Shown: piece after piece, positions 28,182 to 38,730 of the stretch
How positions within the stretch are numbered: the first letter of the stretch is position 1
Layout: every line of letters begins with the position of its first letter
From: Mesorhizobium huakuii
GTDB taxonomy: Bacteria > Pseudomonadota > Alphaproteobacteria > Rhizobiales > Rhizobiaceae
Direction of reading: 5' to 3'
DNA length: 64,000 nt
Assembly (NCBI RefSeq): GCF_030160235.1
Contig: NZ_BSNY01000017.1
Coordinates: 35,867-99,866 of the forward strand
Translations under genes and position numbers: made by a program
Notes under the pieces: model-generated
Told to the model about the DNA's origin: nothing
What the model saw: only the letters and a program-made list of their open reading frames with translations
The model's database searches: none

Positions 28182-29192
28182 ATGATCCAGAAAAATTGGC
28201 AGGAACTGATCAAGCCGAACAAGATCGAGTTCTCGTCGAAGAAGAAGACGCTGACCACGCTGGTCGCCGAGCCGCTCGAGCGTGGCTTTGGCCTCACGCT
28301 CGGCAACGCGCTGCGGCGCGTGCTTCTGTCTTCGCTGCGCGGTGCGGCCGTCACCGCCGTGCAGATCGACGGCGTTCTGCATGAATTCTCGTCCATCGCC
28401 GGCGTGCGCGAGGACGTGACCGACATCGTCTTGAACATCAAGGAAATCGCCATCCGCATGGAAGGCGATGGCCCCAAGCGCATGGTCGTGCGCAAGCAGG
28501 GACCGGGTGCGGTTCTCGCCGGCGACATCCAGACGGTTGGCGACGTAGAGATCCTCAACCCCGACCACGTCATCTGCACGCTGGACGAAGGCGCTGAAAT
28601 CCGCATGGAATTCACCGTCGACACCGGCAAGGGCTACGTGCCGGCCGAGCGCAACCGCGCCGAGGACGCGCCGATCGGCCTGATCCCGGTCGACAGCCTC
28701 TATTCGCCGGTCAAGAAGGTCTCCTACAAGGTCGAGAACACCCGCGAGGGCCAGGTTCTCGACTATGACAAGCTGACCATGACCATCGAGACCGACGGTT
28801 CGATCTCAGGCGAGGACGCGGTGGCTTTCGCCGCCCGCATCCTGCAGGACCAGCTTGGCCTGTTCGTCAATTTCGACGAGCCGCAGAAGGAAGTCGCCGC
28901 CGAAGCCGTCACCGAGCTCGCCTTCAACCCGGCGCTGCTCAAGAAGGTCGACGAACTTGAGCTTTCGGTGCGTTCGGCCAACTGCCTGAAGAACGACAAC
29001 ATCGTCTACATCGGCGATCTCATCCAGAAGACCGAAGCCGAGATGCTGCGCACTCCGAACTTCGGCCGCAAGTCGCTGAACGAGATCAAGGAAGTCTTGG
29101 CGGCGATGGGCCTGCACCTCGGCATGGAAGTGCCGGACTGGCCGCCGGAAAACATCGAAGACCTCGCCAAGCGTTACGAAGACCAATATTGA
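28182..29192 (+). CDS. rpoA: DNA-directed RNA polymerase alpha subunit
   Basis: Assembly platform of RNA polymerase with a C-terminal domain that contacts UP elements and activators; 336 aa. Start ATG 28182 ([17 protein letters not shown]) behind GGAAGGAAAGC. The N-terminal domain has [20 protein letters not shown] and the C-terminal domain has [20 protein letters not shown] then [20 protein letters not shown]. Length and order (rpsK-rpoA-rplQ) are standard. Confidence 0.98.
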
Positions 29193-29296
29193 GCATGAAT
29201 TCCAAGGATCGGCGGCGTGGGCCGCCCGATCCGACGGTCATGCGGAAAACCATCAGAGGCCTTGGCCTCTTGAACAACTGAAGAAGGAAAAGAGCC

Positions 29297-29728
29297 ATGC
29301 GCCACGGTTTCAAAGGCCGTCGCTTCGCCCGAAGCATTAGCCATCGCAAGTCGATGTTCGCCAACCTCGCCGTGTCGCTGCTCGAGCACGAGCAGATCGT
29401 CACCACCCTGCCGAAGGCGAAGGACCTGCGTCCGATCGTCGAGAAGCTGGTGACGCTCGGCAAGCGCGGCGACCTGCACGCCCGCCGCCAGGTGATCGCT
29501 CAGATCGGCAATGAAGGCGTCGTCAAGCGCCTGTTCGACACCATCGCCCCGCGCTACGCCACCCGCAACGGCGGCTATCTGCGCATCATGAAGGCTGGCT
29601 TCCGTCATGGCGACAACGCCGCGATGGCCGTCATCGAGTTCGTCGATCGCGACACCTCGGCCAAGGGCGCCGGCGACCGCGCCCGCCTCGAAGCCGAAGG
29701 CACCGACGCGGAAGCCGCGGCCGCATAA
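29297..29728 (+). CDS. rplQ: 50S ribosomal protein L17
   Basis: 143 aa with [20 protein letters not shown] and [20 protein letters not shown]; the C-terminus is an Ala/Glu-rich tail. Last gene of the supercluster; a strong terminator follows 25 nt later. Confidence 0.97.
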   Translation: MRHGFKGRRFARSISHRKSMFANLAVSLLEHEQIVTTLPKAKDLRPIVEKLVTLGKRGDLHARRQVIAQIGNEGVVKRLFDTIAPRYATRNGGYLRIMKAGFRHGDNAAMAVIEFVDRDTSAKGAGDRARLEAEGTDAEAAAA

Positions 29729-29753
29729 GGCCACGTCTTTCCAGAATGAATTG

Positions 29754-29776
29754 AAGGGGCCTGCGGGCCCCTTTTT
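29754..29776 (+). terminator. Intrinsic terminator of the ribosomal supercluster
   Basis: AAGGGGCC (29754-29761), loop TGCG, GGCCCCTT (29766-29773) followed by a run of five Ts (29772-29776). It is the first classical terminator after the str promoter region, 20 kb upstream. Confidence 0.88.
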
Positions 29777-29908
29777 CATGCCCTACGCGTGCCAGGGCCC
29801 GCCTTAAACGATTTGCCGGCGCGAAAATAATCGGATTTCAGCGGCTTAGCCTTTCATTTTGCACAATCGTCGGGACAATGCGCCCGAACTTCCCAGGAGG
29901 ATTCGCGA

Positions 29909-31402
<1,494 letters not shown>

Positions 31403-31443
31403 GTTCGATCTGAAGGGATCGTGCTCCAAACCAAAAGAATTGC

Positions 31444-32751
31444 ATGGCCGATCTGTTCAGCGTCGATGAACCGGAAAAGGCGCCGCCTGGGCGGCCGCTG
31501 GCCGACAGGCTGCGGCCGAAAAACCTTGGCGAGGTCGTCGGCCAGGAGCATCTGACCGGCCCCGATGGCGCGCTGACCCGGTTGATCGGCTCGGGCTCAC
31601 TCGGCTCGATGATCTTCTGGGGGCCGCCAGGCACCGGTAAGACCACGGTGGCAAGGCTGCTCGCCGGCGAGACCAGCCTTGCCTTCGAGCAGATTTCGGC
31701 GGTGTTTTCCGGCGTCGCCGACCTGAAGAAAGTGTTCGAGACAGCCAAGCTGCGCCGCGCCAATGGCCGCCAGACGCTGCTTTTCGTCGACGAGATCCAT
31801 CGCTTCAACCGCGCCCAGCAGGATTCCTTCCTCCCTGTCATGGAGGATGGGACGGTCGTCCTGGTCGGCGCCACGACCGAAAACCCGTCCTTCGAGCTCA
31901 ACGCGGCTCTGTTGTCGCGCGCGCGCGTCATGGTTTTCCATTCGCTCGGCGAGGAGAGCATCGCCAAGCTGATGGTGCGGGCGGAGGAGACGGAGGGCAG
32001 GGCGCTTCCGCTTGACGACGAGGGGCGGGCAATGCTGATCCGCATGAGCGACGGCGACGGCCGCGCATCGCTGACGCTCGCCGAGGAAGTCTGGCGCGCC
32101 GCCAAACCTGGCGAGATATTCGATCCCGAAGGGTTGCAGCGCATCGTCCAGCGCCGGGCGCCGATCTACGACAAGGGCCAGGACGGGCACTACAATCTGA
32201 TCTCGGCGCTGCACAAATCGGTGCGCGGTTCCGATCCCGATGCCGCACTCTACTATCTCGCGCGCATGTTCGATGCCGGCGAGGATCCGCTCTATCTCGG
32301 CCGCCGGCTGGTGCGCATGGCGATGGAAGACATCGGCCTAGCCGATCCGCAGGCGCTGGTCATCGCCAATGCCGCCAAGGACGCCTACGACTATCTGGGC
32401 TCTCCGGAAGGCGAGCTCGCCTTTGCCGAGGCCACCGTCTATCTCGCCACCGCGCCCAAATCCAATGCCGTCTACACCGCCTTCAAGGCGGCCACGCAGG
32501 CGGCAAAGCAGCATGGCTCGCTGCTGCCGCCGAAGCATATCCTCAACGCGCCGACCAAGCTGATGAAGGAAGTGGATTACGGCGCGGGCTATCGCTACGA
32601 TCATGATGAGCCGGACGCCTTTTCGGGCCAGGACTATTTTCCGGAGAAGATGGGCCGCCAGACCTTCTACGATCCGCCCGAACGTGGTTTCGAGCGCGAC
32701 ATCAGGAAGCGGCTCGACTATTGGGCGAAGCTGCGCAAGGAACGGGAATAG
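31444..32751 (+). CDS. rarA: Replication-associated recombination protein A (AAA+ ATPase)
   Basis: MgsA/RarA/WRNIP1 family protein acting at stalled forks, 435 aa. Walker A GPPGTGKT at residues 60-67, Walker B LLFVDEIHRF (Asp116, Glu117), sensor GATTENPSFELNAALLSRAR, and the C-terminal tetramerisation region ARMFDAGEDPLYLGRRLVRM. Located directly downstream of the Deg protease, the same neighbourhood as in several Rhizobiales genomes known to me. Family assignment is firm. Confidence 0.95.
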   Translation: MADLFSVDEPEKAPPGRPLADRLRPKNLGEVVGQEHLTGPDGALTRLIGSGSLGSMIFWGPPGTGKTTVARLLAGETSLAFEQISAVFSGVADLKKVFETAKLRRANGRQTLLFVDEIHRFNRAQQDSFLPVMEDGTVVLVGATTENPSFELNAALLSRARVMVFHSLGEESIAKLMVRAEETEGRALPLDDEGRAMLIRMSDGDGRASLTLAEEVWRAAKPGEIFDPEGLQRIVQRRAPIYDKGQDGHYNLISALHKSVRGSDPDAALYYLARMFDAGEDPLYLGRRLVRMAMEDIGLADPQALVIANAAKDAYDYLGSPEGELAFAEATVYLATAPKSNAVYTAFKAATQAAKQHGSLLPPKHILNAPTKLMKEVDYGAGYRYDHDEPDAFSGQDYFPEKMGRQTFYDPPERGFERDIRKRLDYWAKLRKERE

Positions 32752-32756
32752 CCGAT

Positions 32757-33429
32757 TTGCGCGGCCCGGTGGTCGTCACGCTTCGAAGCGAGGCCTCGCC
32801 ATGGAGCATCTCAACCTCGGTTGCTCTCCACGCGCTGCTGGCCGCCACGCTGGCGCTCGTGCCGCTGCCGAAGCCGCCGAAGCGGCTGGAAGAGGAACGG
32901 GTGTCGGTCGACATTCTGACGCCGCAGCAGTTCGAGGCCTCGACAAGACCATCGCCGGCGCCAGCATCCCCCTCAGCGCCAGAGGCAAAAGCGCCCGCAC
33001 CAACACCAAGCGCTCCTCGATCTACTGCGCCTGCCGCGCCGGCCATGATTCGACCGACCGAAATGCTGTCGGCCAAGACGCTCGCCGATCCGCGCATCCG
33101 GCAAGCGCGCGCCGATCTCGCGACCTTCGCCTCCGACGAACGCATGGTGCAATTGTGCAATCTCGAGGCCATGGACCAGATCCGGCGATGGCGCGCGGAC
33201 TTTCAGCCGGAACGCGTCGTGCCTTATGCGACGGCCGAGGAGAAGATCAGCGGCACCACGATCGCCGCGGACGGTTGCGGCTTTCCGCAGTCGCAAAAAC
33301 TGGTATGGTCTGAAGTTCAAATGCCAGCTCACACGAGACGGCGGAAGCGTCGTCGGCTTTGAGTTCCTGGTCGGCGATCCCGTGGCCAGGGAGAAATGGG
33401 ACGAGCTCGGCTTGCCAGCGGTGCATTGA
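32757..33429 (+). pseudogene. DUF930-domain protein, broken by a +1 frameshift
   Basis: The first frame (TTG 32757, or GTG 32769) encodes a short N-terminus, one hydrophobic segment (VALHALLAATLALVPLP), a Pro/Ala/Ser-rich linker of the TonB-like kind, and the start of a DUF930 domain (TLADPRIRQARADLATFASD ... LCNLEAMDQIRRW). The domain end lies one base forward: AFRSRKNWYGLKFKCQLTRD then GFEFLVGDPVAREKWDELGL. The shift falls at GGTTGCGG (33273-33280). Removing one T restores G-A-A-F-R-S-R. In the first frame the protein instead runs on to an aberrant Arg-rich end at 33362. The family's function is unknown; a cell-envelope role is inferred from the anchor plus Pro-rich linker. Confidence 0.7.
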
Positions 33430-33588
33430 CCGAAGGCTGGCAGATTCCACCAGGCAACTGCCAGGCCACGATGTCGTGGCGTTGTGCGGCGACCCAAAAA
33501 ACCTTATCAAGGCGCACGGCCGGGCGGTGGTCGTTGCCGAGATTTGGCACACTCATTCGCAACAGGATCGCGCTACGCGCGTGGAAAA

Positions 33589-34419
33589 ATGACAAAAACC
33601 CTTCGCAAATCCCTTCGCAAATTCGCCATCGCCATCCCGCTTCTTGCCCTTGGCTTCTACTTCATCCCAATTCTGACGACGATCTTCATCGTCTGCGGCC
33701 TGATCGACGTGCTGCGCAACGACAGGAAGGATCTGGCGCTGTTCTCCGGCTACTTCCTCGGCAACGGCCTGTTCACCTGGCTCTTGTCGCCGTTCAACCT
33801 GCTGGTCGATCTGCTCTGCTACCGCAATCCCGGCGTGTGGAAGCTGGAGCAGTTTCCGGAGGATTATCAGCGCGAGGTCAATGAGGTTCTGGACATCTTC
33901 AAGGCGCGCAAGGACGAGATCATAGCCGACATCGACGCCAATTTCGGCGCCGGCCGGCGCGGAATGTATGTCTACCAGTGGTACGGCAAGCACCGGATCG
34001 ACAACGTCGCCGAGTTCAACAAGGATTTCAAATACATCAAGACCATAGCCGTTTCGGTCTTCAGCAAGCGCGAATCGACCTCCTGGCATTTCGGCCCGCT
34101 GCGGCTCAGCCTGCGCATCCTTTACAATCTGATCCCGGTGAAAGCGGAAATCTTCGTCGAATGCGGCAACGTCAAGAACTACTGGTACGACAATCCGCAG
34201 TTCATTTTCGACGACACGCTGCTGCACCGTTCGGTCAACGAATATGACGGCCGCCGTTACTGCGTGTTCATGGACATCGTCAGGCCGTCCCCGTTCCCAA
34301 GACTGATTGCCGGCATGCTCGCTGTCGTCTCCGTCAGCGTCGAGCGCATCAATTCGATGTTCTACAAGAACTGGAAGATGATCGGATCGACCAAGCCGAA
34401 GAAGGTCGAAACCACCTGA
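33589..34419 (+). CDS. Membrane-anchored aspartyl/asparaginyl beta-hydroxylase-like protein
   Basis: 276 aa from ATG 33589. Two or three hydrophobic segments lie near the N-terminus (KFAIAIPLLALGFYFIPILT and a second near residues 50-75). The C-terminal half matches the double-stranded beta-helix hydroxylase domain: His167 in SWHFGPLRL and His213 in FDDTLLHRSVNEYDGR, the two metal ligands of the AspH type, then Arg in MDIVRPSP. The family includes LpxO, a lipid A acyl-chain hydroxylase, and the anchored layout fits that kind of membrane substrate. Actual substrate unknown. Upstream in-frame residues to 33484 are not family-like. Confidence 0.7.
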   Translation: MTKTLRKSLRKFAIAIPLLALGFYFIPILTTIFIVCGLIDVLRNDRKDLALFSGYFLGNGLFTWLLSPFNLLVDLLCYRNPGVWKLEQFPEDYQREVNEVLDIFKARKDEIIADIDANFGAGRRGMYVYQWYGKHRIDNVAEFNKDFKYIKTIAVSVFSKRESTSWHFGPLRLSLRILYNLIPVKAEIFVECGNVKNYWYDNPQFIFDDTLLHRSVNEYDGRRYCVFMDIVRPSPFPRLIAGMLAVVSVSVERINSMFYKNWKMIGSTKPKKVETT

Positions 34420-34562
34420 ACTGAGAAACCGTCAACGCCGGCGGCGGTTGCAAGCAAGCATCTCCGCCGGCTGCTTCGTGGCCAGCCTTTAAGACATTCT
34501 CCCTGCTTGCGAGGTGCTCGTTCAAGCGCCGGCCCATTTGGGCTCTCAACAATTCATTATAT

Positions 34563-34620
34563 GAATCTTGTCACAAGATTCGCCGGAGCGGCTCCTGACA
34601 GTGTCGGGGATGGCTCCGGC
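34563..34620 (+). repeat. Palindromes upstream of the 551-aa membrane protein
   Basis: A perfect GAATCTTG-TCA-CAAGATTC palindrome (34563-34581) is followed by GCCGGAGC (34582-34589) with its complement GCTCCGGC (34613-34620). The second pair could be a weak terminator of the preceding gene. The first has the size and symmetry of a regulator operator. No regulator is encoded next to it. Confidence 0.4.
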
Positions 34621-34673
34621 TTTGGTCTCGTAGTTCTGTCTCTTCCTTCCTTGTCCTTCTTTGGCGGCCTCAA

Positions 34674-36329
34674 GTGACAAAGAACAAAATCTTCGGATTC
34701 TGGACGGGTACCTACCTATGCACCTTGTTGCTTGGGATTGCCCTCAGCGCCGCGTACATAAATCTCGAAGAGTCCGTCTACTATTGGGACTTCGCGGCCT
34801 ATTTCAACATGTTCAACCAGCAGGGCGCACTGCTGGTCGAGAGCCCTTTCGAATGGCTGACCCAATTGGGCACCTCCATCGCGACGGAAGATTACGGCGT
34901 GGCGATCCTGGTGCCCCTGATGCCGTTTCACCTTGTTTTCGGCGGTTCAAGGCTTTCCTTCGTTGCCGGGATAGTCGCGGTCTACCTGGTCCCGGCGATT
35001 CTTTTGATAGGCAGAATAAGCTATCAGGAGGCGGTCTCCGAGGCGCCGTCCCGGAGTTGGATCGCCGTCTGGATCGCGGCCTTCCTGTACACGCCGTTCT
35101 GGGCGCCGACGCTTCGGGGAATGCCTGACGTTGCCGGCTGTCTCGCCTTGACCGCGGCAACCTATTTTCTCTGGAAATCCAGGTTCCTGACCCGCGAACC
35201 GGTGATAAGCGGAATATCCGTCGGCGCCTGCCTGTGGTTGGCGTTCATGCTGCGCCGCTGGTACGCCTATGCAGACATAGGGATCACCGTTTCCGCGGCA
35301 TTCCTGGGTTTGCTGCAGATCGCCAGGGGGCGGGATTTGCCGGCCTTCCGCAACGCGGCTCTGGGCGGCGCGTGTGCGATCTTCCTTATTGCCGCGACGG
35401 CGTTGAACTTCCAGCTGCCATTGATCGCCAAGATTCTGCAAACCAGCTACGCCGACCTCTACAGCGGATACAAGACGACCTTTGTCACCCAGCTCGGCGA
35501 CGTCGGATCCCGGCTCAGCTATCTGAACTGGGCGTTGATTTTAGTGGGCCTCTACATCTCGGTTGTGCGCCGCAACAGATTTGCCCTGTTCTGTGCCATG
35601 GCCTCGGTGCTCACCTTCTTGGCTTTCACCCGGACGCAGGACCCGGAACGGCATCATTCCCTGCCGATGTTTCTTTGGCTTTTTCCCGCCTATGCCCAGG
35701 CGATCGTTTCGATCGTCGCCGTGCCGGGACTGAAGTCACGTTGGCCGACCACCGCCATCGCCATTGTCGCCGGATTTGCTTTTTTGGGCGCGTTTTTTCC
35801 TACCGGCCGTCAGGTGTTGTCCCCGGTTGGCTTCGTCTTCGCCAGGGAAGCCACGCTCCCTCTTCGCCTCGACAATCTCCCAGAATACAGGCGCCTGATC
35901 GATGATCTCGTCGCCAGAATGGGACCGGAGGACCGTTTTTCGGTATTTGCGTCGGGTCCTGTGATGAGCGACGCCCTGTTGTTCGGCATGAAGCGGGACC
36001 TGGTTGCCCATGTCGGATGGATTTGCCAGGTGGACAGTCGCGATCGGTTCAGACCGGACGCTTTGAAATCCAGATATGTTGTCGTGACTGACCGGCCGGT
36101 TACTCATCTGCAGCCGGGCGCGCAGATCTGCGTCACGATCCCGAACCAGTATATTCTCGAAGGCAAGGGTATCGGCGCCGCATACAGGCGCCTTGCGCAG
36201 TACCGATTGTCCGGCGGTGTCGCCGGTTATCTCTACGAACAGGTACGCCCGGTCAGCAAAGCCGAGGTTGATGCCCTCTATGTTGAATTCAGGAAGAAGT
36301 ATCCGGACTGGACTGCGCCTGAATGGTGA
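34674..36329 (+). CDS. Polytopic membrane protein, glycosyltransferase-39-like
   Basis: 551 aa with about 10-12 hydrophobic spans in the first 400 residues and a soluble C-terminal part. The N-terminal span is followed by an acidic loop (SVYYWDFAAYFNMFNQQG) in the position where GT-C lipid-linked sugar transferases carry their catalytic Asp. TLRGMPDVAGCLALTAATYF and TRTQDPERHHSLPMFLWLFP are typical of such proteins. It starts with GTG. It lies alone, without sugar-nucleotide genes nearby, so donor and acceptor are unknown. Codon use looks slightly less biased than its neighbours. Confidence 0.6.
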   Translation: MTKNKIFGFWTGTYLCTLLLGIALSAAYINLEESVYYWDFAAYFNMFNQQGALLVESPFEWLTQLGTSIATEDYGVAILVPLMPFHLVFGGSRLSFVAGIVAVYLVPAILLIGRISYQEAVSEAPSRSWIAVWIAAFLYTPFWAPTLRGMPDVAGCLALTAATYFLWKSRFLTREPVISGISVGACLWLAFMLRRWYAYADIGITVSAAFLGLLQIARGRDLPAFRNAALGGACAIFLIAATALNFQLPLIAKILQTSYADLYSGYKTTFVTQLGDVGSRLSYLNWALILVGLYISVVRRNRFALFCAMASVLTFLAFTRTQDPERHHSLPMFLWLFPAYAQAIVSIVAVPGLKSRWPTTAIAIVAGFAFLGAFFPTGRQVLSPVGFVFAREATLPLRLDNLPEYRRLIDDLVARMGPEDRFSVFASGPVMSDALLFGMKRDLVAHVGWICQVDSRDRFRPDALKSRYVVVTDRPVTHLQPGAQICVTIPNQYILEGKGIGAAYRRLAQYRLSGGVAGYLYEQVRPVSKAEVDALYVEFRKKYPDWTAPEW

Positions 36330-36382
36330 CGACGAAGGAGAAGGGATTGACGCCATCACCCTTGCAGGGGCAGTAGACCACG

Positions 36383-36757
36383 ATGTTCAATCTGCTTCTC
36401 GTGGTCGTCGGCGGCGGCATCGGCGCCGGCATTCGCCATCTCACCAATATGGGCGCGCTGCGTCTTGTCGGTCCCAACTATCCCTGGGGTACGATGGTCA
36501 TCAACATCGTCGGCTCCTTTGCCATGGGCCTGTTCATCGCCACCCTGGCGCGCCGCGGCGGGTCGAACGAAGTCAGGCTGTTCGTCGCCACCGGAATCTT
36601 TGGCGGCTTCACGACTTTTTCCGCCTTTTCGCTCGATTTCGCGACGCTGTGGGAACGGGGAGCCACCCTGCCGGCGTTTGGATATGCGCTGGCCAGCGTC
36701 ATTGGCGCGATCATCGCCCTGTTTTTGGGTCTTTGGCTCGCAAGAAGCCTGCCTTAA
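36383..36757 (+). CDS. crcB: Fluoride exporter CrcB/Fluc
   Basis: 124-aa, four-span fluoride channel subunit that works as a dual-topology dimer. GGGIGAGIRHLTNM (TM1), GTMVINIVGSFAMGLF with the family Asn, and GIFGGFTTFSAFSLDF (the TM3 break) are all conserved. No fluoride-riboswitch-like sequence is visible in the 53 nt upstream. rluC-like gene follows after 60 nt. Confidence 0.93.
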   Translation: MFNLLLVVVGGGIGAGIRHLTNMGALRLVGPNYPWGTMVINIVGSFAMGLFIATLARRGGSNEVRLFVATGIFGGFTTFSAFSLDFATLWERGATLPAFGYALASVIGAIIALFLGLWLARSLP

Positions 36758-36817
36758 TGCTATGCCGCGCCAAGCGCAGGCCGAGCCCTGCTTTGGAAAC
36801 GGATAAGCGAAGAAAAA

Positions 36818-37798
36818 ATGGCAGGCGTTGAACAGATCACGGTGGAGGCCGGCGAGGCGGGCATGCGGCTCGATCGCTGGTTCAAGACGCATTTCCCGGG
36901 CCTGGGTTTCGCCCATTTGCAGAAGCTGCTGCGCTCCGGCCAGATCCGCGTCGATGGCGGTCGCGTCAAGGCCGACAGCCGCGTCGAGCCTGGCCAGGTG
37001 GTGCGTATCCCGCCACTCGAGGTCGACAAGAAGGGCGAGAGCGCGCTGACCGGCCATTCGATCCGCAACCAGGGCGACGCCGATGTCCTGGCGAAAATGC
37101 TGATCCATGAGGATCCGAAGGTTTTCGTCTTCAACAAGCCGGCGGGCCTGGCGGTGCAGGGCGGTTCGGGCGTCACCCGCAATGTCGACGACATGCTGGA
37201 AGCCTGGCGCAACCAGAAGGGCGAGAAGCCGCGGCTGGTCCACCGGCTCGACCGCGACACGTCGGGCGTGCTGGTCGTCGCCCGCACGAGACTGGCCGCC
37301 ATGAAGCTGTCGGAAGCGTTCCGTGCCCGCGAAACGAAGAAGACCTACTGGGCGCTGGTCAAAGGCGTGCCGCCGAAGCGCGAGGACAAGATCTCGACCT
37401 GGCTGATCAAGGAGCCGACCGAGGATGGCGACCGTGTCCGGGTCGCCGCGCATGGAGAAAAAGGCGCCGACCACGCCGTGTCCTACTACCGCATCATCGA
37501 GCAGGCGGCGCAGACCATGACCTGGCTGGAGATGGAGCCTTATACGGGCCGCACCCACCAGCTTCGCGTCCATGCCGCCTACATCGGCTGCCCGATCATC
37601 GGCGACCCGAAATATTTCGAGGCCGACACCAACTGGGATTTTCCCGGCGGCATCCAGAACCGCCTGCATCTACATGCGCGCCGCATCATCATTCCCCATC
37701 CCGACAAGGGGGTCATCGACGTCACCGCGCCGATGCCGCCGCATATGCGCCAGAGCTGGAACCTGATCGGCTTCGACGACGCCAGCGCGGAGGATTGA
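36818..37798 (+). CDS. RluA-family 23S rRNA pseudouridine synthase (RluC-like)
   Basis: 326 aa with an N-terminal S4 RNA-binding domain (MRLDRWFKTHFPGLGFAHLQ ... IRVDGGRVKADSRV) and a catalytic domain with HRLDRDTSGVLVVA, Asp145 being the nucleophile. GRTHQLRVHAAYIGCPIIGD is the second signature. The S4 domain and length favour RluC, which modifies 23S rRNA. Its stop overlaps the region of the next start. Confidence 0.9.
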   Translation: MAGVEQITVEAGEAGMRLDRWFKTHFPGLGFAHLQKLLRSGQIRVDGGRVKADSRVEPGQVVRIPPLEVDKKGESALTGHSIRNQGDADVLAKMLIHEDPKVFVFNKPAGLAVQGGSGVTRNVDDMLEAWRNQKGEKPRLVHRLDRDTSGVLVVARTRLAAMKLSEAFRARETKKTYWALVKGVPPKREDKISTWLIKEPTEDGDRVRVAAHGEKGADHAVSYYRIIEQAAQTMTWLEMEPYTGRTHQLRVHAAYIGCPIIGDPKYFEADTNWDFPGGIQNRLHLHARRIIIPHPDKGVIDVTAPMPPHMRQSWNLIGFDDASAED

Positions 37799-37800
37799 TC

Positions 37801-38718
37801 TTGAGCGGCGCCACCGACGCGCTCGATCGGCGCGACACAGTCGACATGGCCGCCGCCGCCATCATGGTCGGCCTGACCTTTTCCTGGGGCCTGAACTACG
37901 TCGCCGCCAAAATCTCCTATGCCGGCTACGACCCCGTCTTCCTGTCGATCGCGCGCTCGATCATCGGCGGCTTCTGCGTCTTCCTCTGGTGCCGCTGGCG
38001 TGGCATCACTCTGTTCGGGCGTGATGGCACATTGCTTGCCGGCATTGCCGTGGGCGTGCTTTTCGGCATCGAGTTCCTCTGCCTCTATGTCGGACTGGAG
38101 CATACGACGGTTGCCCGCAACACGCTGCTGGTCAACTCAATGCCGTTCTGGATGCTAATTGGCGGTCACTTCCTGCTTGGCGAACAGATCACCATGCGCA
38201 AGTTCCTCGGCCTGCTGCTGGCTTTTGCCGGCCTCACCGCCGTCTTTTCCGACAAGCTTGGCAGCGGCGGGGACATGCTGTTCGGCGATCTGCTCAGTCT
38301 CGGCTCGGGGTTTTTCTGGGCTTTGACCAACATCCTCATCAAACGGTCGAAACTGGTCGAGGCGAGCGCCGAGAAGCTGCTGCTCTATCAACTCGCCGGC
38401 GCCGCGATCGTCGGCATATTGGTGCTGCCTCTCGCTGGTCCGCCGGTGCGCGACCCCTCCTTGTTGCCGACTTTGGCGCTGCTTTTCCAGGCAATCTATA
38501 TCGTCGCCTTCACCTATGTCCTGTGGTTCTGGCTGCTACGCCGCTATCCGGCCTCCGGCCTGTCCAGCTTCACCTTCCTGTCGCCGGTTTTCGGTGTCTT
38601 GTGTGGCGCGATCATCTTGAACGAGCCGCTGACCATTCGCATTTTTCTGGCGCTTGGCTTGATTGCGGCGGGCCTGATCATCGTCAACCGGCCGGCACGC
38701 AAGCTGACCCCGGTGTGA
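37801..38718 (+). CDS. EamA/DMT-family transporter
   Basis: Inner-membrane drug/metabolite transporter with ten predicted spans in two EamA repeats, about 305 aa. First repeat: AAIMVGLTFSWGLNYVAAKI ... LEHTTVARNTLLVNSMPFWM; second: GSGFFWALTNILIKRS ... TFLSPVFGVLCGAIILNEPL. A TTG start at 37801 fits GGAGGA (37789-37794) six bases upstream; TTG 37795, overlapping the previous stop, is the alternative. Translational coupling with the pseudouridine synthase gene is likely. Substrate unknown. Confidence 0.88.
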   Translation: MSGATDALDRRDTVDMAAAAIMVGLTFSWGLNYVAAKISYAGYDPVFLSIARSIIGGFCVFLWCRWRGITLFGRDGTLLAGIAVGVLFGIEFLCLYVGLEHTTVARNTLLVNSMPFWMLIGGHFLLGEQITMRKFLGLLLAFAGLTAVFSDKLGSGGDMLFGDLLSLGSGFFWALTNILIKRSKLVEASAEKLLLYQLAGAAIVGILVLPLAGPPVRDPSLLPTLALLFQAIYIVAFTYVLWFWLLRRYPASGLSSFTFLSPVFGVLCGAIILNEPLTIRIFLALGLIAAGLIIVNRPARKLTPV

Positions 38719-38730
38719 GAGAGACTTTTC

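Noticed and set aside
34437-34471. GCCGGCGG / CCGCCGGC as terminator after the hydroxylase-like gene
   Set aside because: A 19-nt loop and no T-run; listed neither as terminator nor as a regulatory site.
36330-36382. Possible fluoride riboswitch before crcB
   Set aside because: The short leader lacks the conserved GGNGATGG and pseudoknot segments of the crcB motif; only 53 nt are available.
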